Positions 56,659 to 64,000 of a stretch of DNA of 64,000 nt are shown one piece after another. Within the stretch, counting starts at the first letter, position 1, and each line of letters begins with the position of its first letter. The notes beneath the pieces were generated by a model. It was not told the DNA's origin, ran no database searches, and saw only the letters and a list, made by a program, of their open reading frames with translations. The DNA is from G963668345 sp965226215 (GTDB lineage: Bacteria > Acidobacteriota > Terriglobia > Bryobacterales > UBA6623). The position numbers and the translations under genes were made by a program. The stretch lies in assembly GCA_965226215.1 (NCBI GenBank), contig CBDDCH010000002.1, forward strand, positions 4,650,001-4,714,000, in the 5' to 3' direction.

Positions 56659-57309
56659 TCACTTTTGCCAGGCCCGCTCCCCGCGCAAAGGTACGAAACG
56701 GCAGGCCGTGACCGTGCGCTGCTCGACTCGGTCGGCAAACTTTCGTATCAGCCTTAGCTCCTGGTCGTGGCCAGAGCCGACCGGTATGACCATTCGGCCT
56801 CCTTCGCTGTCGAGCTGCTCGAGCAGCGGTGGGGGGACCTCGGGAGCAGCCGCGGCGACGGAAATGGTCTGGAAGGGGGAGTACTGCGGGCAGCCTAGCG
56901 TTCCGTCCCCTGCTACGACAGTCACGCGTTCAGCAAACCCGGCGCGAGCCAGGTTGTCCCGTGCCAAGTTGACCAAGGCCGGCTCACGCTCCATGGCGTA
57001 CACGTGATGCGCGAGAAGCGCCATCACCGCGGCAGCGTATCCCGAACCCCCTCCGACCTCCAGTACCGTATCGGTTCCACTCAACGTCAGTGATTCGGCC
57101 ATGACGGCGACCATGTAGGGCTGAGAAATGGTCTGTTGCGCCCCGATCGGCTGCGGCTCATCCGCATAGGCGCGCCGACGGCCGATGTCGGGAATGAACT
57201 CATGGCGGGGTACGCTCTCCATGGCCTGTAGGACCCTCTCGTCTCGGATGCCGCGTCCTCGCAGTTGGTGCTCCACCATCTCATGCCGTAACTGTTCCCA
57301 CGATTGCAC
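56659..57309 (-). CDS. pcm: Protein-L-isoaspartate O-methyltransferase
   Basis: A 216-aa SAM-dependent repair methyltransferase that acts on isoaspartyl residues in damaged proteins. The motif I segment is LEVGGGSGYAAAVMA, with an unusual second Gly where Thr is common. QQTISQPYMVAVM and the C-terminal RMVIPVGSG follow. The start GTG (57307-57309) directly abuts the tamB stop, and an AGAGG ribosome binding site lies inside the end of tamB, so the two are coupled. Confidence 0.9.
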   Translation of the reverse strand: MQSWEQLRHEMVEHQLRGRGIRDERVLQAMESVPRHEFIPDIGRRRAYADEPQPIGAQQTISQPYMVAVMAESLTLSGTDTVLEVGGGSGYAAAVMALLAHHVYAMEREPALVNLARDNLARAGFAERVTVVAGDGTLGCPQYSPFQTISVAAAAPEVPPPLLEQLDSEGGRMVIPVGSGHDQELRLIRKFADRVEQRTVTACRFVPLRGERAWQK

Positions 57310-60300
57310 TCAGCGGAGCCTCTTCTTGTAGATCAAATCCGCTCCAACCAATCCGTTCTCGTCGCGGGTAACGATCATCGACCAGCGCCGAGTCGGCGCC
57401 CATTCCACCCGCACGGTCTGTTGCTGTGCCGAGGATAGATCGTAGCTGTAAGTCAAAGTCAGATCGTTGGTGATGGGCTGGTCGGTCGAGATACGGGCGC
57501 TGGGATTGAACTCGGCTCCGCCAGCCTGAGGATCGACCTTCAGACGGCTGACTCCGAAGAAGCGCTGCACGCGCCGAGAGCCGGGCTGGGACAAGGCTTG
57601 CGCCATCACCGTATTGGCGCCTGTCTGCAGCAGGTGCTGCTGCTGCACGGTCTGTCGGGCAGCGAGAACCGGGTCGCCCGGATCCCGCCCGGAGGCGATG
57701 AGATAGACCAGCTCGTTGAACTGCAGCGGCGGATCGGAACGGTAGCTGAGGTTCATCTTACGGGCCGGCCCTGACAGCGTCAAAGCGATATCGACGTCTC
57801 GCATCCGGCTCTCCAGGTCAAAATTCACAGTCGGCTCGATGCGGAACGGGTTGACGAACTCGATGTCTCCGCGGTTGATGACGTATCGCGAGCCGCGGAA
57901 GTTGACGTCGCCTTGTGTGATGCTGACCCGGCCGAGCAGCGCGGGGGAAAGGGCCGTCCCTGCCAGGCGAAGGTCAACGTGGCTCTGCATATTTCTGATG
58001 AGCGAGGTTTCGACTTGCAGGTCGGGCACCGAACGAATCTGGATGTCCAGCTGCATGTTTTCGAGCAGCGGGTTGCTCGGCGGCGTGGGCGTCGGCTCGC
58101 CCAAGGATGCCAACACGACTCCGAGCTCGAATTCCTGCTCGATCGCGGCCCGGTGAACGACCACATTGCCCTCGAGCAAGCTCTGAAAACCAGCGCCGGA
58201 GAGCGTCAACCGGCCGTCGAAAACACTCCTGATCGAAGTCGGGTACCTCAGCCGCACTTGTTCCACTTCTACATTCACGCGGTAGTTAGCCGTATCCGCG
58301 CCGAAGCTGCTGTTGCCGCTCAATCGCAGTCGGCCGCCACCCGTACTCGCAGTAACCTGTTCGATGTTCATCCGGTCACCAGTGAAAGTGACAACACCTT
58401 CCACCTGGCTCAAACCGTTGGCTAGATGGACGGACCGCAGACTCGCATCGTTGAGATCCATGCGACCCTCAAGTTGCGGGGCCTGGAGCGAACCGGCAAT
58501 CTTCATCTCAAGGGTCGAACTTCCACGAGCCTGCAGGTCGGAACGAAAACTCTCGAGTACGGCGAGATTAAACGTCCCTGAGACATCCACATCCAGCCGT
58601 TCCTCAGGCGAAAAAGAAACCTCGCCATTGATCTCGACATCCGTTCCCTCGCCCAGCAGCCTCATGCGGTCCAATCTCAGGGTATTGCGGGCGTAGCCCC
58701 ATCTCATAGGAAAGGGATTCCAGATGCTGTACTGCTTCTCGACAGTAGGGATGGCTGCGAATTCGCCCTCCAGGCGCGTAACCTGGCCCTCGGCCATCAG
58801 GTTATCCAGGTCCCAAGAGGCCGCGGAAAAAGTGCAATGGCCGTCGATAGTCCCCGTCGCCTTGTCTAGGGAGACATCCGCTAACCGAGCCAGCTCGACT
58901 ACACTCAGCTCGGCGAACTGCGTTCGCCCCTGCAATTTTCCGTTCTCGGTGGGATAGATATAGGCGGTGCCTTCCATACGACCGTTTAGAAGCTCAGCCT
59001 GCCAGTCGAGTGTCACCTCGCGATCCACCGTCTCCACATTACCTTTGAGCGATCCGATGAGCTTTCGGTTGAAGTTAACCGACTCAACGTCCCACCGCCC
59101 CGACAACGCAAACTCTTCGAACAGCTCTTCTCTCGTGCCCAGGCGGCCCGAGCCACCGAGCTCGAAGTGCAACGTGCCACCGAAACTGGGCGGCAGCGTC
59201 TTAAGCTGTTCGATTCCCCAGTCCTTGCCCTCGGCATCGAATCGGAAACGCCGTTCGGGGGGCTCGAACCGCGCCGTAGCTCGGATCGTGGCGCCTTGAT
59301 GGGATAGATCAAACTTCCGTAGGGTGATTTTCTCCTTACTGAATTCGATTTCACCGGCCAGCAGATCGAACGGTCGGCCCCAAGCTTCTCCATCAGAGAT
59401 TTCCACCTTGGCTGAACCCCTGGGCTGTGCCGCGCTGCCCGCCACCTGAATTCTTCCGCCCGTTCGCCCCTTGATCGGGATCTCCCAGCCCGCGGCCGAC
59501 ACCAACCGATCTAGCGGTATCTCTTCAAGGCGCAAGTCGATGGCCAGCGGCAACTCCGCAGCCAAGCCCCCCTGGTCCAGGGGAAGCGTGATCGACATCG
59601 TCGCCGCCGCGGCGCCATCTTCCAGGCGCCCTTGGACGATTCGGAGTTCGTCGGGGCGTAGCGCCACCTCGGCTTCGAATGAGTTCCACTCGTGCCCCGG
59701 CAAACGAAGACCCCGGGCCCGCGCCCGCCCCTCTAGCTCGTAAGCTGGACCTCCCTCGGAAAAGAAGTAGCCTCCGAGATCTCCGTCGAAAGACGCTTCC
59801 GCGACGAGCGCGGCCAACGAGTCCGCCCATCGAGGAGCAGCCACCTCGGCCAGGGACGCCAGCCCGTCGGGGGATTTCGTCTTCGCGTGCACCGCTAGGA
59901 TCGAGCGCCCGGCCAGTGATAGGGAGCCTGTCGCATCGAAGTCCGTGGACGGCGTAGAGAGCCGAAGCAGGAAAATGTCGGCCTGACGGTCCCGAGCGCT
60001 GTAGGCAAGCTCGATCTGTCCCGTTAGCGGAGACTGGCCCTCCTCTAAAGCTTCGGGGGCGGCCAGCTGCAACGACAGCGCGGCCTCAAACTCGTCCGCT
60101 CCAGACCCTTCCCCCCGTAATTGCCCTTTGACAACGCTACTCCAAGGCAAGCCCGATACCTTCCCGGATGGAAGATCGAGGGCCTCGAGCGCCGAGGGCA
60201 ACTCTAAATCCAACTTCCCCGCGACTCTATAACGAGGCGCGGCATCGGTCAAAATATCGACATCCACCTTGCCCGCGAAACGCCCCCCCGGAACGGAAAC

Positions 60301-61338
60301 TTCCAAATCGCGAATCGCTAGGCGCTGGCCGTCACCCTCGTAGCGGGCCAGGACCTCGATTTGCTCGACGGCAACCGGACCGGATCGCAGTGACAATCCC
60401 TTGAGCTCCAGCTGTCCGCTATATTCCAACTTGCCCTCTTGCATGTCCCACGACGCTTTGCCAACAACCTCCGCCCCACCTCGCTCAACGGCCGAAATCT
60501 CGAACCTATCCGCCCAGGAACTCAGCTCCGCACGGAGTTGATAGTCGGCAATGACCCGGGGACGGCGAAAGTCGTCAACGCGCAGGCTGGCTTCCACCTG
60601 CGACTCGCCGGCGGCCAAGCGAATATGCGGCGCCTCGAGCCGATCGCGATAGAGGAAGACTTCGAGATCTCCCTCCGTCACCAGCGGCTCATAGTCGCCG
60701 ATCTGAACGGACGAGCTGCCCAGTTTCACCGAAGTCCGGTAGCGGTCAGCGGTCTCTTCAAACCGCGTTTCCAGGGAAAACTGGTCGCTCGCCAACGATA
60801 CGGGGAATTGCAATCCGTTCCAGGAAACACGGCCCTGGCGAACGTTGAGGCGGTCCGCCACAAGGTCGAACCAACCCGCCGGCAGGGAGGTTCCAACGGC
60901 CCATGTTCCCAGGGATGGCAGATTCGTCGACCCATCATCGGCCGTTACCAGCTCCAGGCGCGGCGACTCCACTTCCATCGCCCGAAGGGCTATGTCGCGC
61001 CGCAGGAAGGACTCGATGCCGACGTCCAACCTCAGAGATGGGATCCGCAGAAAGGGTGGATGGGAAGACTCATCCGATCGGCCTAGGCTAACATCCCTAA
61101 CAACCACCGTAAAACCCGTTAACCCGACCGGATCGAGACTCAAACTGCCGATCTCTACGTCACCGCTGGTTGCCTCTTGCAATCTGGCGACTATCGTCTG
61201 TCGAATTTTTTCTTCGAACCACTCGGTTCGAAGAAGCAACGCGAACCCCATCACCAGGACCGCCGGCGCGCCGACGAGCATGGCCAGCCAAAGCTTCCAG
61301 CGTGTTTTGGCCAGTCTTCCGAGGAGCGGTTTCATCAT
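57310..61338 (-). CDS. tamB: TamB/AsmA-type translocation and assembly protein
   Basis: A 1342-aa protein with one N-terminal anchor helix (about residues 15-37), then long beta-strand-rich repeats (VVVRDVSLGR, SLRLDVGIES and similar) that in TamB form a hydrophobic groove between the inner and outer membrane. The C-terminal DUF490 domain begins near residue 1200 (FNELVYLIASGRDPGDP) and ends in a long Arg-rich strand. TamB works with TamA in outer-membrane protein insertion or lipid transport. It is followed by pcm with no gap, and preceded by the SurA-N-like gene. Confidence 0.93.
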   Translation of the reverse strand: MMKPLLGRLAKTRWKLWLAMLVGAPAVLVMGFALLLRTEWFEEKIRQTIVARLQEATSGDVEIGSLSLDPVGLTGFTVVVRDVSLGRSDESSHPPFLRIPSLRLDVGIESFLRRDIALRAMEVESPRLELVTADDGSTNLPSLGTWAVGTSLPAGWFDLVADRLNVRQGRVSWNGLQFPVSLASDQFSLETRFEETADRYRTSVKLGSSSVQIGDYEPLVTEGDLEVFLYRDRLEAPHIRLAAGESQVEASLRVDDFRRPRVIADYQLRAELSSWADRFEISAVERGGAEVVGKASWDMQEGKLEYSGQLELKGLSLRSGPVAVEQIEVLARYEGDGQRLAIRDLEVSVPGGRFAGKVDVDILTDAAPRYRVAGKLDLELPSALEALDLPSGKVSGLPWSSVVKGQLRGEGSGADEFEAALSLQLAAPEALEEGQSPLTGQIELAYSARDRQADIFLLRLSTPSTDFDATGSLSLAGRSILAVHAKTKSPDGLASLAEVAAPRWADSLAALVAEASFDGDLGGYFFSEGGPAYELEGRARARGLRLPGHEWNSFEAEVALRPDELRIVQGRLEDGAAAATMSITLPLDQGGLAAELPLAIDLRLEEIPLDRLVSAAGWEIPIKGRTGGRIQVAGSAAQPRGSAKVEISDGEAWGRPFDLLAGEIEFSKEKITLRKFDLSHQGATIRATARFEPPERRFRFDAEGKDWGIEQLKTLPPSFGGTLHFELGGSGRLGTREELFEEFALSGRWDVESVNFNRKLIGSLKGNVETVDREVTLDWQAELLNGRMEGTAYIYPTENGKLQGRTQFAELSVVELARLADVSLDKATGTIDGHCTFSAASWDLDNLMAEGQVTRLEGEFAAIPTVEKQYSIWNPFPMRWGYARNTLRLDRMRLLGEGTDVEINGEVSFSPEERLDVDVSGTFNLAVLESFRSDLQARGSSTLEMKIAGSLQAPQLEGRMDLNDASLRSVHLANGLSQVEGVVTFTGDRMNIEQVTASTGGGRLRLSGNSSFGADTANYRVNVEVEQVRLRYPTSIRSVFDGRLTLSGAGFQSLLEGNVVVHRAAIEQEFELGVVLASLGEPTPTPPSNPLLENMQLDIQIRSVPDLQVETSLIRNMQSHVDLRLAGTALSPALLGRVSITQGDVNFRGSRYVINRGDIEFVNPFRIEPTVNFDLESRMRDVDIALTLSGPARKMNLSYRSDPPLQFNELVYLIASGRDPGDPVLAARQTVQQQHLLQTGANTVMAQALSQPGSRRVQRFFGVSRLKVDPQAGGAEFNPSARISTDQPITNDLTLTYSYDLSSAQQQTVRVEWAPTRRWSMIVTRDENGLVGADLIYKKRLR

Positions 61339-61451
61339 CGAAGAGTGGAAACGTCATCCGCGGCTTCTTCCGCCGGCTTCGCCGAGCGGACGGCGATTTC
61401 GCCGGGCCGTCCACAATCAGCCTGGGAGCGGATCACAGCCTGTTCTTATTG

Positions 61452-62117
61452 TTACTTAGACGGCGGTGAATCCTCCATGATCACCACACGCGTTCGGGCG
61501 TGCGTTTCTTTCAGCCAAACGACAAGCATCGAGTCGGCGCGCTCATCCATCACGGCGGCGGCAATCTTATCGTAGACTTCCTCAAGAGGAGGCGCCTCGG
61601 CTTGCAGGCGACGCGTCGCGGGCAGAAAAGACTCCTTGTAGTAGGTCTCCACGGCTTGCGCAGAGACGTCCAGCCCCGTCTTGAAGCGAAAAGCCACGAA
61701 CCGCTCGAAGTTTGTCTGACGCACCAAGAACTGCTCGACATCTTTTGTCGTAAGTCCGTAGGACTCAAGCTGCTGTTCAAATGCCGCTCCGTTTCGCGTT
61801 GTCCGGCGCTCGAGGGCAGCCAATTCTTGGGCGACATCGTCCACTGTCGCAGGCGGAAAATTCTTGGCAGCGATCTCGCGCTCTAAAAGCCGTCTGTCAA
61901 TGAGACGTGCGATAGCGTCGCGGCGCTTCACCTTCGAGAGGTCAACGGGGTCCCGGTTAAACAAAGCTTCCAAGCGGAGCTGTTCCTCGACTTCGCTGGC
62001 GGTAATGACTCCTTTCCCCACCACGGCGACCACTTTGTCAATGATTTCGGCCGCGGCCGGACTGCCTTGCCATGGGGCGATCAGCAAGAGGATGATTCCT
62101 CGGGCGCTCGCCGCCAT
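61452..62117 (-). CDS. SurA N-terminal-like chaperone, no PPIase domain
   Basis: A 221-aa exported protein. After a signal sequence comes IIDKVVAVVGKGVITASEVE and a helical region with VKRRDAIARLIDRRLLEREI, the SurA-type N-terminal chaperone fold, but the parvulin peptidyl-prolyl isomerase domain is absent. I start at the ATG 62115-62117 with a GAGG ribosome binding site; a TTG at 62130-62132 overlaps the upstream gene as TTGA. Its place between the Omp85 gene and tamB suggests handling of outer-membrane precursors. Confidence 0.8.
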   Translation of the reverse strand: MAASARGIILLLIAPWQGSPAAAEIIDKVVAVVGKGVITASEVEEQLRLEALFNRDPVDLSKVKRRDAIARLIDRRLLEREIAAKNFPPATVDDVAQELAALERRTTRNGAAFEQQLESYGLTTKDVEQFLVRQTNFERFVAFRFKTGLDVSAQAVETYYKESFLPATRRLQAEAPPLEEVYDKIAAAVMDERADSMLVVWLKETHARTRVVIMEDSPPSK

Positions 62118-62128
62118 GCACTGGCACC

Positions 62129-64000
62129 TCAAAACGTTTGCCCTAGGGAAAAATGAAACTGGAAATGCGAAATGCGCTGCCGCGTGAGCATTCCCCGGTT
62201 GGTCAGCAACGCTTCCCGAGTCCCCTCGAAACCGATGAAACGAGGCGGGTTGACACTGTAGCCCAGATCGATACGCATCGGTCCGATCGGTGTGCGATAA
62301 CGAAGTCCAAATCCGACCGCATGGACCATATAGTCGAACTCGTAGCCGGCTATCTGGCCGTCCACAATGAGCGGCTCTTGTTTCGCCCGGAAGCTGATGC
62401 GGCCCGGCCTTGAATAAGCGTTGCCGGCATCATGAAATAAGACTCCGCCGATATCCTGACCAATGATGGGAAAGCGCAGCTCGACGCTGTTGAGAAGCAC
62501 GGCGCCGCCGCCGATCGGAAAACCGGTGACCGGATCACGGGGCCCGGCCTGGTTAATGGGGAACCCGCGGTGTGAGTTGGCGCCGCCGAAGAAAAAGCGT
62601 TCCGAGAGCGGAATTCGAGAGTCCGGGTCCGAGGCGAAGTTCATGGGAGTAGGTAGGTCCCGAGCGCCCTGCGGAACCTGGCCCCAGGGAAGCATAAGGC
62701 CCAGCTGGAGCGTCCGCGCAAAAATGAGTCGCCCCGGTAAACGATGGTAGCTGCTGTTCTGACCCAGAAGCCGCAAGAAGTCAGGCTCGGAGGCCCAAAT
62801 GCCGGAGGCCACGCCCAAGTCCATCGTGTTGTAAAGGCCCTTCGTCGCATCGGTCGGGTCGTCGCGCCGGTCCTGGATGTAGGTTCCGCCCAACAATCCG
62901 ACGCGGACGGGTTGCGAAGCTCGAGGAATGAGTCCGGGGGTGATCTGCAGCGTATTTTCGTCGATGCTGGTGCGGCGGTAGGTGAAGCGGTACAAAGCCG
63001 TCGAGGGCTTGCTCAATTTGTGCTGCAACTGGAAAACCCCCTCCAGGCGCCGACCGGTGAAAGTACGGACGTTGCGAGACGTGTCGAACAAAGAGCTGAC
63101 CGTCATCCGCCAGCGGTCGGAGCCGGTCCAACGGGGATTTTCATAGGTGAACAAAGCCCGCTGCTGGAGATCGGAAAAGCGGGTCCTCAGACTGGCAGTG
63201 TGAGCCTTGCCACGCAGATTGAGTCGTGTAAACTCGAGCGTCACGCGCGGGCTGAAGGAAGCGTCACCGACTGGTGACGTCAAGTCCCCTGTATTCCCGC
63301 CGATGCGGGCGAACTCAGCTCCTCCGCCCACGCCGAAACTCCAGCGCTTCGCCTCCTCCACCTGTACGAGGACGTTCTTCGAAGGCTCTTCGCCGTCAGG
63401 GTTTTGCAGATCTACGTCGACCTTCGAAAATACGCCCAGATAGTAAAGCCTGCGCTGTGTTTCGAGCATAGCCGTCTGCGACAATGGCTCATCCGGGAAG
63501 ATTCTAATTTGACGATCAACCAGTGCTTTCCGGGTGTGGCGCAGCCCTGAGACGATCGGTCTTCGCACCCGCAAAGGTTCCCCTTCCTCGATCTTGTATT
63601 CCACCGCCACCCGGTTGGGATGGCCTCCTGCTTCATACCGCCAGCCAAACCGCGCGTCCTGGAAACCTTCATCGTAATAGCGGCCAAGGATCAAGTCTCG
63701 ATCGGTTGCGACATTGATCTCGCTAAAAGGCTGGCCCGGCGCGGATGACAACTCGGGAAGGAATTCCTGTGCCGCGATCTGCTCCGTGCCGAGAATCGTC
63801 AAATCAGATACGAGGGTCAGAGGGCCTTCGTCGATCGTCAGGAAAACGGCGAGGTTTCCCGTCTTCCCGCCAAAGTTGCTGTTCACTCGAGATGTTACTT
63901 TGACGTCTCGAAAACCGTTCGTGCGGTAGAGTTCCTCAATCGCATCGACGTCGCGCTCGAGCAAACTTTGGCTGAAGCGGCCTCGGCGCTGCTGCATCGT
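62129..64000 (-). CDS. Omp85-superfamily (TamA/BamA-like) protein, 5' end missing
   Basis: The last 622 or more residues of an outer-membrane insertase. The N-terminal part shows POTRA-like repeats (LYRTNGFRDVKVTSRVN; RYYDEGFQDARFGWRYEAG; LVDRQIRIFPDEPLSQTAM). A 16-strand-type barrel follows, with FFFGGANSHRGF as the L6 RGF motif and the C-terminal HFQFHFSLGQTF. The frame is still open at 64000, so the start and probably more POTRA repeats lie outside the window. It is probably the TamA partner of the downstream tamB; a BamA role is possible. Confidence 0.9.
   Translation of the reverse strand, partial: TMQQRRGRFSQSLLERDVDAIEELYRTNGFRDVKVTSRVNSNFGGKTGNLAVFLTIDEGPLTLVSDLTILGTEQIAAQEFLPELSSAPGQPFSEINVATDRDLILGRYYDEGFQDARFGWRYEAGGHPNRVAVEYKIEEGEPLRVRRPIVSGLRHTRKALVDRQIRIFPDEPLSQTAMLETQRRLYYLGVFSKVDVDLQNPDGEEPSKNVLVQVEEAKRWSFGVGGGAEFARIGGNTGDLTSPVGDASFSPRVTLEFTRLNLRGKAHTASLRTRFSDLQQRALFTYENPRWTGSDRWRMTVSSLFDTSRNVRTFTGRRLEGVFQLQHKLSKPSTALYRFTYRRTSIDENTLQITPGLIPRASQPVRVGLLGGTYIQDRRDDPTDATKGLYNTMDLGVASGIWASEPDFLRLLGQNSSYHRLPGRLIFARTLQLGLMLPWGQVPQGARDLPTPMNFASDPDSRIPLSERFFFGGANSHRGFPINQAGPRDPVTGFPIGGGAVLLNSVELRFPIIGQDIGGVLFHDAGNAYSRPGRISFRAKQEPLIVDGQIAGYEFDYMVHAVGFGLRYRTPIGPMRIDLGYSVNPPRFIGFEGTREALLTNRGMLTRQRISHFQFHFSLGQTF

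Overview
The window looks like chromosomal DNA of a GC-rich Gram-negative bacterium. Outer-membrane assembly genes (an Omp85-type protein and TamB), a Tat-exported molybdenum enzyme and an HbpS-type exported protein indicate a periplasm. A serine/threonine kinase fused to a PD40/TolB-type propeller, a sulfatase-like protein ending in 'LKSLGYLQ', a DUF1326 protein and many short palindromic intergenic repeats together suggest Acidobacteriota. That assignment is inference; no rRNA gene is present to confirm it.

Layout. 1-6255 (minus) is a joined str-S10 operon: rpsL, rpsG, fusA, tuf, rpsJ, rplC, rplD, rplW and the first codons of rplB. 6661-12495 (minus) is accessory: secreted proteins, a truncated acidic gene beside an IS1380-family transposase, a lipoprotein, a DUF1326 protein and a small Cys-rich protein. 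12726-16508 (minus) encodes a three-subunit periplasmic molybdenum hydroxylase; its likely maturation factors, XdhC and a MocA-like nucleotidyltransferase, lie 13 kb away at 29525-31023. 16707-22245 carries ftsK, uppP, and an SDR plus LarA-like pair. 22565-28206 holds a small zinc-ribbon-like protein, a glycine-zipper secreted protein, an FtsX-like permease, a sulfatase-like enzyme with a Thr nucleophile, IS256 and GNAT remnants and an HU gene. 28363-32207 has an MDR dehydrogenase, xdhC, mocA and hemH.

32208-36060 is a gene-poor, decayed stretch with repeated T/G-rich motifs, a frameshifted secreted gene containing a G12 tract, an HbpS/GlcG protein and an integrase fragment. 36220-48510 (mostly plus) has an inactive-protease-like PDZ protein, ileS with an unusual insertion, pyrF, an exported RidA, uvrA, a CPBP membrane protease and mtnA. 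48697-50421 is a complete IS1380-family element with a 5-bp target duplication. 50833-53512 is a kinase-propeller gene broken by an in-frame amber codon and a frameshift. 54499-56424 is selB. 56659-64000 is an envelope locus: pcm, tamB, a SurA-N-like chaperone and an Omp85/TamA-like gene cut by the window edge.

The most unusual points are the SDR/LarA-like pair with a possible structured leader, the ileS insertion, the dispersed palindromic repeats and T/G-rich motif, the broken kinase, the G12 tract, and the chaperone embedded between TamA-like and TamB genes.
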